From contig JAJFFX010000008.1 of NCBI GenBank assembly GCA_021776455.1, forward strand, positions 1-64,000: a DNA stretch of 64,000 nucleotides, given 5' to 3'. A program made the position numbers and the translations under genes. The DNA is from Hyphococcus sp. GTDB lineage: Bacteria > Pseudomonadota > Alphaproteobacteria > Caulobacterales > Parvularculaceae. Each line of letters begins with the position of its first letter. Within the stretch, counting starts at the first letter, position 1. The notes beneath the pieces are model-generated. The model did not search any database, was not told the origin of the DNA, and saw only the letters and a list, made by a program, of their open reading frames with translations. This document shows positions 9,781 through 19,412 of the stretch, piece by piece.

Positions 9781-10938
9781 ATGCAGATGCGTGCTGACTG
9801 GAGTTATCCGACATCAATTCGTTTTGGCGCAGGCCGCATCAATGAGCTGGCGGATGTTTGCGCGAGCGTTGGCATGCGCTGGCCTTTGTTAGTGACGGAC
9901 CCGGTACTTGCGAAATTTCCAATGGTTGAGGACGCCTTGGCGCAATGTCGCGCGGCGGATTTGGGTGTTGCGCTCTTCTCAGACCTTAAGCCAAACCCAA
10001 CCGGCGCCAATGTCGATGCCGGCACCAAAATCTTTCGCGATGGCGGACATGACGGCGTCATCGCCTTTGGCGGCGGCAGCGCGATTGATTGCGGCAAGAC
10101 GATAGCTTTTTTGCACGGCCAGTCACGGGTGCTTTGGGAATATGAAGACGTCGATGATTGGTGGAGCCGCGCTGACAGCGATGTGATTGCGCCGGTTATT
10201 GCTGTGCCGACAACATCGGGTACCGGGTCGGAAGTTGGCCGCGCATCGGTTATCGTCATGGAAGAAACGCTGGAGAAGAAAATTATTTTTCACCCTCAGA
10301 TGATGCCGGCATGCGTGATTGCCGATCCCGAATTAACTGTCGGAATGCCGCCGATCTTGACGGCGGGGGTGGGGCTGGATGCATTTGCGCATTGTCTGGA
10401 GGCCTATTGCGCGCCAACATTTCATCCGCAATCGGAAGGGATTGCCCTTGAAGGTATGCGGCTAGTTAAAGAAACGCTTAGCGACGCCGTCAAAGACGGC
10501 GCAGACATTACGGCGCGCGCGAAGATGCTTGTAGCGGCATCCATGGGCGCAGTCGCCTTTCAAAAGGGGCTCGGCGCCATTCATTCCTTATCGCATCCGA
10601 TTGGCGCCATCTATGACACACATCATGGCATGACCAATGCTGTGATCATGCCTTATGTGCTGGCTTTTAACCGTAAGGCTATTGAGGAAAAGATCGAACG
10701 GCTATCGGCTTTCTTAGGGATAGATGGAAAATTTGACGGGCTGATGAGATGGCTAATCGACCTTAGGTCAGAAATAAACGTTCCGCACACATTACAAGAA
10801 TTTGGCGTTGATGATGCGCAGATACAAAAAATTTCCGAAATGGCCGCACTTGATCCGACTGCGGTGACGAACCCGGTAAAGTTCGACGCAATTGCTGCCC
10901 GTGGAATCTTTGAAGCAGCCTATGTGGGAAGGCTGTAA
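9781..10938 (+). CDS. Iron-containing alcohol dehydrogenase
   Basis: 385 aa; GGGSAIDCGKTIAF, PTTSGTGSEVGRASVI, GLDAFAHCLEAY, HSLSHPIGAIYDTHHGMTNA. Confidence 0.93.
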   Translation: MQMRADWSYPTSIRFGAGRINELADVCASVGMRWPLLVTDPVLAKFPMVEDALAQCRAADLGVALFSDLKPNPTGANVDAGTKIFRDGGHDGVIAFGGGSAIDCGKTIAFLHGQSRVLWEYEDVDDWWSRADSDVIAPVIAVPTTSGTGSEVGRASVIVMEETLEKKIIFHPQMMPACVIADPELTVGMPPILTAGVGLDAFAHCLEAYCAPTFHPQSEGIALEGMRLVKETLSDAVKDGADITARAKMLVAASMGAVAFQKGLGAIHSLSHPIGAIYDTHHGMTNAVIMPYVLAFNRKAIEEKIERLSAFLGIDGKFDGLMRWLIDLRSEINVPHTLQEFGVDDAQIQKISEMAALDPTAVTNPVKFDAIAARGIFEAAYVGRL

Positions 10939-10959
10939 AATTCAGGTGTCGATAACTGG

Positions 10960-12678
10960 CTACTGACGCCAACTTTCAACCAGCGTGTCATAGTCGATGG
11001 TTTTCGCCGCCGGGCGCTCATTGGCAAGCTTGGCCTTGGGCGAGCCTTCTTTCGCCAGCCAATCGGCAGGGTTTGTTTTCTTGTTGAGTTTCGGTCCGCA
11101 TTCGCCGTGCACTGCGGCGCGCTCCAGCCGCGATAAAATTCTATCTTGTGCGTCGGCGAGGGCGTCCATGGCCTGTTGTGCGGTCTTGGCGCCGGAGGCG
11201 GCGTCGCCGATGTTTTGCCACCAAAGTTGAGCGAGTTTCGGGTAGTCCGGCACATTCGTGCCGGTCGGCGACCATTGGAGACGGGCGGGCGAGCGGTAAA
11301 ATTCAACCAGACCACCAAGCTCCGCCATACGATCTGTGAATGATTGATCCTGTATGTCTGACTCTCGAATAAAGGTCAGGCCGACATGGCTTTTCTTTAA
11401 GGATACAGTTTTTGAAACCACAAACTGCGCGTAAAGCCAGGCGGCTTTGCGTCGGTTGACCGGCGTTGATTTCATCAATGTCCACGACCCGGCGTCCTGA
11501 TAGCCGAGCTTTTGACCCTCCTGCCAATAGGCGCCGTGCGGCGAGGGGGCCATGCGCCATTTCGGCGTACCGTCTTCTGCGACAACAGGCAGGCCTGGTT
11601 TGACCATGTCGGCGGTGAAGGCTGTGTACCAGAACATTTGTTGAGCGATGGCGCCCTGCGCGGGCACAGGGCCAGCTTCAGAAAACACCATGCCAGCAGC
11701 TTGCGGCGGCGCATAAGCTTTCAACCAGTCGATATATTTTTGCACGGCGTAAACGGCAGCGGGGCCATTGGTTGCGCCGCCGCGTGAGACCGATGAACCG
11801 ACCGGTCGGCAGCCATCAACGCGAATGCCCCACTCGTCTACAGGCAAACCGTTGGGGATGCCTATATCGCCCGCACCGGCCATGGAGAGCCACGCATCGG
11901 TAAAGCGCCAACCAAGAGATGGGTCCTTCTTGCCGTAGTCCATGTGACCATAGACGCGCACGCCGCCGATTTCGCGCACATCATTAGTGAAAAAATTGGC
12001 AATATCTTCGTAGGCAGACCAATTTACCGGTACGCCTAGCTCGTAGCCATATTTTTCCTTGAAGCGAGCTTTGATATCTGGATCTGTAAACCAGTCATAG
12101 CGAAACCAGTAAAGATTGGCGAATTGCTGGTCTGGAAGCTGATAGAGTTTCCCGTCTGGCGCGGTAGTGAAAGACCGTCCGATGAAGTCGCCAAGATCAA
12201 GCGTCGGCAGGGTAACATCCTTGCCTTCGCCCGCCATCCAGTCAGACAGCGCGACAACCTGCTTGTAACGATAATGCGTGCCGATCAAATCAGAATCATT
12301 GACATAAGCATCGTAAATATTGCGCCCGGTCTGCATTTGGGTTTGCAGCTTTTCAATAACGTCGCCTTCGCCGATGAGGTCGTGATTGACCTTGATGCCA
12401 GTGATTTCAAAAAATGCTTTGGCGAGTTTTTTGGATTCATATTCATGCGTGGCGATGGTCTCCGACACGACGTTAATTTCCATTCCCTTGAAGGGTTCGG
12501 CAGCCTTAATGAACCACGCCATCTCGGCCTGCTGCTCGTCCTGGCTTAAGGTCGAGGGTTGAAATTCTTCGCCAATCCATTTGCGGGCGGCGTCCACATC
12601 TGCCTGCGCTGAACTGGCGGTGATGATTGCTAGTGTCAGAACACTGGCTGCGTGTTTTATAGTGGATGTTAATCGCAT
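10960..12678 (-). CDS. glpV: Glycerol-type ABC transporter substrate-binding protein (GlpV-like)
   Basis: Start chosen at 12678 (MRLTSTIKHAASVLTLAIITASSAQA signal peptide) rather than the longer ORF start at 12792; large SBP sequence resembling GlpV, followed by the matching permeases and ATPases. Confidence 0.82.
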   Translation of the reverse strand: MRLTSTIKHAASVLTLAIITASSAQADVDAARKWIGEEFQPSTLSQDEQQAEMAWFIKAAEPFKGMEINVVSETIATHEYESKKLAKAFFEITGIKVNHDLIGEGDVIEKLQTQMQTGRNIYDAYVNDSDLIGTHYRYKQVVALSDWMAGEGKDVTLPTLDLGDFIGRSFTTAPDGKLYQLPDQQFANLYWFRYDWFTDPDIKARFKEKYGYELGVPVNWSAYEDIANFFTNDVREIGGVRVYGHMDYGKKDPSLGWRFTDAWLSMAGAGDIGIPNGLPVDEWGIRVDGCRPVGSSVSRGGATNGPAAVYAVQKYIDWLKAYAPPQAAGMVFSEAGPVPAQGAIAQQMFWYTAFTADMVKPGLPVVAEDGTPKWRMAPSPHGAYWQEGQKLGYQDAGSWTLMKSTPVNRRKAAWLYAQFVVSKTVSLKKSHVGLTFIRESDIQDQSFTDRMAELGGLVEFYRSPARLQWSPTGTNVPDYPKLAQLWWQNIGDAASGAKTAQQAMDALADAQDRILSRLERAAVHGECGPKLNKKTNPADWLAKEGSPKAKLANERPAAKTIDYDTLVESWRQ

Positions 12679-12737
12679 GAACAAACCCCTTATAATAAAG
12701 TGCGGCAGTGAATATTGGGTATAAAAATCAATACCGA

Positions 12738-13025
12738 TCACCCCCACCGAAAAACGATTGCGGCGTAAGCCAGAGAAACTACGACCGCCCATTTGAGATC
12801 ATACCCGGTTGCGCCAAGCCATGCCAGATGAATAAAGGCGCTACCTAACAGGGAAATAAACAACCGGTCGCCGCGCGTGGTAGCGAGCTGGAAAAATAGT
12901 CCTGGGCGCGGCTCCGCCCCATCTGGTCGCAAGAAATATAAGGCTGCCATCAAGGCAAGAACGGATCCGATGGCGCAAAAAAATAGTGCGGTCGGCGTCG
13001 TCCAGGCCATCCATGAAAGGTCCAT
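12738..13025 (-). CDS. DUF2160 family small membrane protein
   Basis: 95 aa, hydrophobic; sits between the SBP and permeases as in GlpSTPQV-type operons. Confidence 0.75.
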   Translation of the reverse strand: MDLSWMAWTTPTALFFCAIGSVLALMAALYFLRPDGAEPRPGLFFQLATTRGDRLFISLLGSAFIHLAWLGATGYDLKWAVVVSLAYAAIVFRWG

Positions 13026-13040
13026 TGCCGCCTCCTAATT

Positions 13041-13859
13041 CTATACCCGGCCGAGTGCAAAACCACGCGCGATGTGATGGCGCACAAACCAGATGACCAG
13101 TGCGCCGGGAAGGATAGTCAATATACCCGCCGCCGCAAGAACACCCCAATCAAGTCCAGAGGCGGAAACAGTTCGCGTCATTACCGCAGCGATTGGTTTC
13201 GCTGCAACGGACGTTAATGTGCGTGCAATGAGCAATTCGACCCATGAAAACATAAAACAGAAGAATGCGGCAACGCCGATGCCGCTTGCGATCAGCGGCG
13301 TAAAAATTTTAACAAAGAACTTGGGGAAGGAATATCCGTCAATATAAGCTGTTTCATCAATCTCGCGTGGCACGCCGGACATGAAGCCTTCTAAAATCCA
13401 AATTGCCAGCGGGATATTGAAAAGTGTGTGGGCTAAAGCAACTGCTATGTGGGTGTCGAAAAGACCGATCGATGAATAAAGCTGGAAGAACGGCAGGGCG
13501 AAGACCGCAGGTGGCGCCATTTTGTTGGTTAGCAGCCAAAAGAATATGTGTTTGTCGCCCAAGAATCGGTGACGCGAAAATGCATACGCTGCCGGTAGCG
13601 CCGCTAGCACGGAAATAACCGTATTCATCGACACATAGATCATCGAATTGATGTATCCGGAATACCACGACGCATCGGTGAAAATCACAATGTAATTCGC
13701 CAGGGTCGGGGTTTTTGGCCAAAGGGAAAAAGTTGAGAGAATTTCCTGATTAGTTTTAAGGCTCATGGTCAACAGCCAATAGATCGGTGTCATCAGGAAA
13801 ATGATATAAAGCATTGGCGCAAAGTATTTTGCGTGAAATTTCTTTGTGGAGGCACTCAT
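13041..13859 (-). CDS. glpQ: Carbohydrate ABC transporter permease (GlpQ-like)
   Basis: 272 aa polytopic; EGFMSGVPREIDETAYIDG EAA-loop motif. Confidence 0.85.
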   Translation of the reverse strand: MSASTKKFHAKYFAPMLYIIFLMTPIYWLLTMSLKTNQEILSTFSLWPKTPTLANYIVIFTDASWYSGYINSMIYVSMNTVISVLAALPAAYAFSRHRFLGDKHIFFWLLTNKMAPPAVFALPFFQLYSSIGLFDTHIAVALAHTLFNIPLAIWILEGFMSGVPREIDETAYIDGYSFPKFFVKIFTPLIASGIGVAAFFCFMFSWVELLIARTLTSVAAKPIAAVMTRTVSASGLDWGVLAAAGILTILPGALVIWFVRHHIARGFALGRV

Positions 13860-14737
13860 TGAGCGCCTCCGGATGATTCAAAATCATCACGCGTCATGAT
13901 GGTGTAGAATGCCCATGACACCAAAATAACGATGAGAAAGTAAATCACCGACATGGCGGCAGCCGGCCCTAAATCAAACTGGCCGATCGCCATTTTGACG
14001 AGATCGACGGAAAGAAAAGTGGTGGCGTTGCCGGGGCCGCCGCCGGTGACGACGAACGGCTCTGTATAGATCATGAAGCTGTCCATGAACCGCAGTAGAA
14101 CGGCAATCAATAAAACACGGCTCATTTTGGGGAGCTCTATATAACGAAATACTGCCCAGCGCGAAGCGCCATCAATGCGCGCGGCTTGATAATAAGCAGG
14201 CGGGATAGCGGCCAGTCCTGCATAACAAAGCAGCACCACCAGACTTGTCCAATGCCAGACATCCATGATGATGAGAGTCGCCCAGGCGGCGCCGACGCGT
14301 TGCGTGTAGTTGTAATCAATGCCAAGTCCGTTCAGGGTATGGCCGAGAAGACCAATATCGACCCGTGCGAAAATTTGCCAGATCGTACCAACCACATTCC
14401 ACGGGATCAAAAGCGGCAGCGCCATCAACACAAGGCAAACAGAAACGCCAAGGCCTTTTTTAGGCATGGTGAGTGCAATGGCGAGGCCCAGCGGAATTTC
14501 AATCGCTAAAATTGTGGCGGAAAATGCAATTTGCCTGAGGAAAGCGGCATGAAATCGATCTGATCGCAGAATTTCCCGATACCATTCAGCGCCAACCCAG
14601 AAAAACTGGTTATTCCCAAACGTATCCTGTACGGAATAATTAACAACGGTCATTAAAGGGATGACAGCCGTAAACGCCACCAGCAATAATGCCGGCGCAA
14701 CGAGCCACAATGCTTTATGGTCACGAGTTTTTTGCAT
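13856..14737 (-). CDS. glpP: Carbohydrate ABC transporter permease (GlpP-like)
   Basis: 293 aa polytopic; AAIPPAYYQAARIDGASRWAVFRYIELP EAA loop. Confidence 0.85.
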   Translation of the reverse strand: MQKTRDHKALWLVAPALLLVAFTAVIPLMTVVNYSVQDTFGNNQFFWVGAEWYREILRSDRFHAAFLRQIAFSATILAIEIPLGLAIALTMPKKGLGVSVCLVLMALPLLIPWNVVGTIWQIFARVDIGLLGHTLNGLGIDYNYTQRVGAAWATLIIMDVWHWTSLVVLLCYAGLAAIPPAYYQAARIDGASRWAVFRYIELPKMSRVLLIAVLLRFMDSFMIYTEPFVVTGGGPGNATTFLSVDLVKMAIGQFDLGPAAAMSVIYFLIVILVSWAFYTIMTRDDFESSGGAQ

Positions 14738-14742
14738 GAGTG

Positions 14743-15834
14743 TTAGGCTCGTCTTTCCACGAGGCGACTATCGGCGTATAAGTGTGTATTTTCTGTATCA
14801 AATATAATCCTAGTAGTTCCAGAGGGTAGCGGCGCGCTCTCGGGTAGGATCGCGGCAAGTCGTAAATCGTGAAACCGTAAACGCGCGATGCGATAACGCC
14901 CGGCGTCTTCAATCGCCTCAACCGTTACCGGCAGTGCGTCCTTACTATCGCTGATTTTGACAAATTCAGGCCTCACGCCAAACTCGATGCGTTCAGCGCC
15001 GGCGGGAAGGGTGATGGCGCGGCCGATATTGATGGCGTGTCCCTCAAGAATGGCATGGGTGTTGTCGATTGCGCAGGGCAGCACATTCATTCCCGGCGAG
15101 CCGATAAATCGGCCGACAAAAGTATGTGCGGGACGCTCGAACAACTCTTGCGGCGATGCGGTTTGTACAATTTCTCCTTCGGACATGACGATCACCTGAT
15201 CAGCGAATGTCAGCGCTTCAGTTTGGTCATGGGTGACATATATCATGGTATGGTTGAACTCAGCATGGAGCCGTTTCAGTTGGGACCGGAGCGACCGTTT
15301 TAGTTGCGGATCGATCACCGTAAGCGGTTCATCAAATAAAATTGCGGCGACGTCCTCACGGATAAGGCCCCGTCCAAGGGATATTTTCTGTTTTTCATCG
15401 GCAGATAAATCGCGGGCTCTGCGCGACAGGTAGTTGGATAATTCCAACATTTCGGCAAGGCGCCGAACGCGGACGTCAATTTCGCCTTTAGGGACTTTGC
15501 GGTTTTGAAGAGGAAAGGCGAGGTTTTGATAGACCGTCATCGTGTCGTAGATGACCGGAAACTGAAAAACTTGTGCGATGTTCCGCGCTTCGGGTGACCT
15601 TGAAGTTATGTCAGTACCGTTAAAAAGAACCGCCCCTTGAGTCGGATGTAGCAATCCTGAAATGATGTTGAGGAGGGTTGTTTTTCCGCACCCTGATGGC
15701 CCTAAAAGCGCATAAGCGCCACCGTCTTGCCAGCAGACATTGAGCTTTTTAAGGGCGAAGTCATTTTCTGATGATGGCGTCGCAGCGTAGGAATGGGCGA
15801 CATTTTTTAAATCGATCCGCGCCATTTCGGTCAA
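14743..15834 (-). CDS. glpT: ABC transporter ATP-binding protein (GlpT-like)
   Basis: Walker A GPSGCGKTT, Walker B ILFDEPL, C-terminal regulatory domain; the signature is atypical (LSADEKQKISLGRGL). Confidence 0.85.
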   Translation of the reverse strand: MTEMARIDLKNVAHSYAATPSSENDFALKKLNVCWQDGGAYALLGPSGCGKTTLLNIISGLLHPTQGAVLFNGTDITSRSPEARNIAQVFQFPVIYDTMTVYQNLAFPLQNRKVPKGEIDVRVRRLAEMLELSNYLSRRARDLSADEKQKISLGRGLIREDVAAILFDEPLTVIDPQLKRSLRSQLKRLHAEFNHTMIYVTHDQTEALTFADQVIVMSEGEIVQTASPQELFERPAHTFVGRFIGSPGMNVLPCAIDNTHAILEGHAINIGRAITLPAGAERIEFGVRPEFVKISDSKDALPVTVEAIEDAGRYRIARLRFHDLRLAAILPESAPLPSGTTRIIFDTENTHLYADSRLVERRA

Positions 15835-16898
15835 CCCGCCGGTGCGGCGACAAGAACGCCAGTCTCATCGAAAACAAACACCTTATCCGGGTCGGGGTTG
15901 AGTGAGATTTTATCTCCCGCATTCAGTGCGTGGACGCCAGGGAGCAAAGATACCCAACGCGCGCCCATAAACTCTGCATGCACCATTGTTTCCGACCCGG
16001 TGACTTCGGTCGTCGCCACAACCGCCTCTATGCCATTGTCGGTAGGCGCGCCAATGCCAAGGTGATGCGCACGCAGACCGATTTCATAAGGCCCGTCAGC
16101 CAGGGCGTCCATGTGAGTCCCGGCATCCAAATGCCTGTAGCTGTCAAATTCCAGAACAGCGCCTTTTTTCTTGATGCGTATCGTATTTAACGGCGGATCA
16201 CTCATGATCTGGGCCGTAACAAGCGAGTTTGGTTTATCATATAGCATGCGTGCAGCACCTGTACTGATAATGCGACCCTCATGCATGCATGTAACGCTGT
16301 CACCAATCAACATAGCCTCGGCGGGCTCGGAAGTTGCATAGATGATCACTGCGCCGGCGCCTTTGAAAATCCGAGGTAATTCTGTGCGCAGTTCTTCGCG
16401 AAGTTTGTAATCAAGATTAGCCAATGGCTCATCAAGCAACACGAGTGGGGCTTCTTTGACCAAAGCGCGGGCCAGTGCGACGCGCTGCTGCTGGCCGCCG
16501 GAAAGTTCGCTCGGGCGCCGGCGCAAAAATTCTTTTATGCCGAGAATTTCGGCGGTGGCGCTTACTTTTTGCTTGATTTTTCGATTGGCGACGCCGCGTA
16601 CCCGCAAGGGTGAAGCGATATTTTCATAAACGCTTAATGACGGGTAGTTGACGAATTGCTGGTAGACCATGGCGACGTTTCGTTTGCGCACCGGAGCGCC
16701 GGTTACGGCTTTGCCATTCATGACGATCTCGCCGCTAGTGGGTTTGTCGAGACCTGCCATCAACCGCATCAAGGTCGTTTTTCCAGAAAGCGTCGGGCCC
16801 AGCAATATATGTAATTCGCCGGGCGCCAATGAAAGATTGACATCCTCCACATGCGCTTGTCCGCGTACATGCTTAGTGATGGATTTTAGCTCCAGCAT
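15831..16898 (-). CDS. glpS: ABC transporter ATP-binding protein (GlpS-like)
   Basis: Walker A GPTLSGKTT, LSGGQQQRVALARAL, LLDEPLANLD. Confidence 0.87.
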   Translation of the reverse strand: MLELKSITKHVRGQAHVEDVNLSLAPGELHILLGPTLSGKTTLMRLMAGLDKPTSGEIVMNGKAVTGAPVRKRNVAMVYQQFVNYPSLSVYENIASPLRVRGVANRKIKQKVSATAEILGIKEFLRRRPSELSGGQQQRVALARALVKEAPLVLLDEPLANLDYKLREELRTELPRIFKGAGAVIIYATSEPAEAMLIGDSVTCMHEGRIISTGAARMLYDKPNSLVTAQIMSDPPLNTIRIKKKGAVLEFDSYRHLDAGTHMDALADGPYEIGLRAHHLGIGAPTDNGIEAVVATTEVTGSETMVHAEFMGARWVSLLPGVHALNAGDKISLNPDPDKVFVFDETGVLVAAPAG

Positions 16899-16940
16899 CC
16901 GGCCTCAAGTTCAGCATGCGTAATTCGTGTAGCAAATAAT

Positions 16941-16960
16941 ATATGGCAGCCAAGCCATAT
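16941..16960. promoter_or_regulatory. Perfect inverted repeat ATATGGC-agccaa-GCCATAT upstream of the transporter operon
   Basis: 7-bp perfect arms, 6-bp spacer, about 43 bp upstream of the glpS start; candidate operator. Confidence 0.4.
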
Positions 16961-17141
16961 TTCAGGAGATTGGCGTCTATAGCAATACAAACGCTCACCT
17001 CTTAAGGGTAATTCTTGATTTTTGCGAAAGGGCGGTGAGGCGCAAATCTAGGCAAGTGTAAATGGGAGTGGAATTCTGTGTGGCCACTGATATATTGCCC
17101 CCTGTACATTGACGCTGAGGTGCGTAGCGCGGGGAGGCCAT

Positions 17142-18149
17142 ATGTTCAAGAAAACTGTAACAGTCCTGGCGGCGGTGATCGTTGCGGCCCTTATCATTCC
17201 CTATGTGTGGATCGGGATGGGCGACAAGGCGTTTGATGATGGGGCGCGCAGCCGTGCGCCGGGGCAGTTCGCTGAGCTGACGAGCGGAAAACTCCACTAT
17301 GTATGGGTTGAGCCAGCACCAGATGCTGCAAATGGCGAAACTATCGTCATGTTACATGGACTTTACATCCCTCATTTTATGTTCGCTCAAAACGCTGAAG
17401 CGCTTGCAGCTGCTGGATATCGTGTGCTGTTGCCGGATCTGTTTGGGCATGGCTTTTCTGATCGCCCAACCGAGAGTTATGACCAGGCATTCTTTGAACG
17501 TGAAGTGCGCGAATTGTTGGTTGCAACGGAGGTTGATAAACCATTTTATCTCATGGGCCAATCCACCGGCGGCATGGCGGCGACGCTTTATGCAAGCCAT
17601 CACCCTGACCAGATTAAGGGACTGATGCTGATTGTTCCGGCCGGGCTTAGAATGCATGGTCGCGACGACGATCTGATTTCCAATATCTTACGCACGCCCA
17701 TGGCCGGCGAGTGGCTCTGGCGTGTTGTCGGACGGCGCCAGTTGTTGGCGCCGTGGAAGCCGCCTTGCGATGAGTGTGGCGATGGCCCGCTTCTCGGAGA
17801 TCCGTTAATCCAGGCGGAGTATTGCGGTTATTTTCCGGCAATGCTGAATATTCTTCGCCATTTTCCTTTGCGCGACCAAGACGATATTTTCGAAACTGCA
17901 GGAGAAGCAGGCTTTCCTATGCTTGCGATTTTTGGCGATAAAGATGAAACCGTTCACATTGATAGCGCGGATGCATTTGCGGCGGTGGCGGCGAACGCGG
18001 AACTGGTGATTATCGAAAATGGCGACCATGCGATGCATTTTCGAAAATCCAAGGCGGTCAATCCGGTGCTTCTGTCATTTCTTGCCAACCTCAACCCGAC
18101 TTTGCCAACTGATGAGTTCGGTGCGAGCGAGGAAATGGCGAGCGAATAA
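17142..18149 (+). CDS. Alpha/beta hydrolase, membrane-anchored
   Basis: Start chosen at 17142 (MFKKTVTVLAAVIVAALIIPYVWIGMG) after ggagg; VMLHGL, LLPDLFGHGFSDRP, GQSTGG nucleophile elbow. Confidence 0.88.
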   Translation: MFKKTVTVLAAVIVAALIIPYVWIGMGDKAFDDGARSRAPGQFAELTSGKLHYVWVEPAPDAANGETIVMLHGLYIPHFMFAQNAEALAAAGYRVLLPDLFGHGFSDRPTESYDQAFFEREVRELLVATEVDKPFYLMGQSTGGMAATLYASHHPDQIKGLMLIVPAGLRMHGRDDDLISNILRTPMAGEWLWRVVGRRQLLAPWKPPCDECGDGPLLGDPLIQAEYCGYFPAMLNILRHFPLRDQDDIFETAGEAGFPMLAIFGDKDETVHIDSADAFAAVAANAELVIIENGDHAMHFRKSKAVNPVLLSFLANLNPTLPTDEFGASEEMASE

Positions 18150-18161
18150 TTTTCGCGATCA

Positions 18162-19187
18162 CTAAGAATGGACGGCAATGCCTGCAAGCCGCGCCGCATA
18201 GGCCGCATCGGGAAAATCCGTGAAGACGCCATCGACACCGAGTTTGAAGAAGAATTCAAACTCGGCATGGGCGGTCTGAAAGGCATCAGGTAGCTGGTCT
18301 GCTCGAAAGGTCCATGGATGAACTTTGAGGCCAGCCGCATGGGTTTCTTCGATAAGTCCGCTCGACCTGCCATCAGTATCGACTAACAACCCTTTGTAGG
18401 GCCCGATCCCATCCGCAAACGCGGCGATTTCTGACATGGGAAGGGTGCTCTTTGATTCCAGGAGATAGATGAGCGGCAATTGGGTTTTTGTCCTGAGGTC
18501 TTTTAATATTGGTGTTTCAAACGACTGAATAAATACCGGTGCGTCTTTTTCACCCCATCCGGCGCGCATCAATACGCCGAGAACTTCAGTTGCATAATCA
18601 TAGCCAAGGCCGGCAAAATAACTGGGCGATTTCATTTCTGGATAAATGCCTATTGTTCTGCCCAGTTTTTTGCTTTCAGACTGCGCAAGCGCAATCACCT
18701 CCTCGAATGTCGGAATTTCAAACATGCCATCCGCTGCATGGCTACGGAACGGCATAGCCTGGCGTGCTCGCAAGGTTTTAATTTCAGCGAGGGTAAAATC
18801 TTCTGTGAACCAATCGGCACCGTCATGACCGATTTTTTCAGTCTTCCGTGCCGCAAATTCTGGGTGATCAGAAATATCTGAGGTGGTTGATAAATAGTGA
18901 TCGTGGCGCACAACCAAATGTCCGTCTTTTGTGAAAACAAGATCGGGCTCAATGTAATCGGCCCCAAGCGCAGCGCCTAAGCGGTATCCGGCGAGCGTAT
19001 GTTCCGGGAGATAACCAGGGGCGCCGCGATGGGCGATGATCAACGGTTTTTGTGGTGTCTGCACCATGATTGGCTCTTTCACTTTGGTGGACAAAAGTTT
19101 CGGCGCCATGATGGCGCAACCGCTTGTGGCGGAAGTCAGGATTGTACCTGTGGCGGCCTGTAACAATGTTCGGCGTTTAAATTGCAT
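18162..19187 (-). CDS. Exported glycerophosphodiester phosphodiesterase
   Basis: 341 aa; KRRTLLQAATGTILTSATSGC export/lipoprotein-like signal, IIAHRGAPGYLPEHTLAGY, EPDLVFTKDGHLVVRHD. Confidence 0.9.
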   Translation of the reverse strand: MQFKRRTLLQAATGTILTSATSGCAIMAPKLLSTKVKEPIMVQTPQKPLIIAHRGAPGYLPEHTLAGYRLGAALGADYIEPDLVFTKDGHLVVRHDHYLSTTSDISDHPEFAARKTEKIGHDGADWFTEDFTLAEIKTLRARQAMPFRSHAADGMFEIPTFEEVIALAQSESKKLGRTIGIYPEMKSPSYFAGLGYDYATEVLGVLMRAGWGEKDAPVFIQSFETPILKDLRTKTQLPLIYLLESKSTLPMSEIAAFADGIGPYKGLLVDTDGRSSGLIEETHAAGLKVHPWTFRADQLPDAFQTAHAEFEFFFKLGVDGVFTDFPDAAYAARLAGIAVHS

Positions 19188-19412
19188 GCCATCTGTCTCT
19201 ATCGAATCAGTAAGTGTCGCAATTTTCTGGGTGTTTGGCGAGAGGGGCTATTATGGCGTAAGAAACTGGCTGGATACAAGGCACCAGCCACGCGTAGATT
19301 ATCCGCCTCATGATCTTGCGGAAATTCGCTTCGCTCGTAATTTCGATGATGCGCACTCAGTCATTTGCGAAACGTTCACGCAAGAAAAACCTAGAAATAA
19401 ATTTCGCATTAT

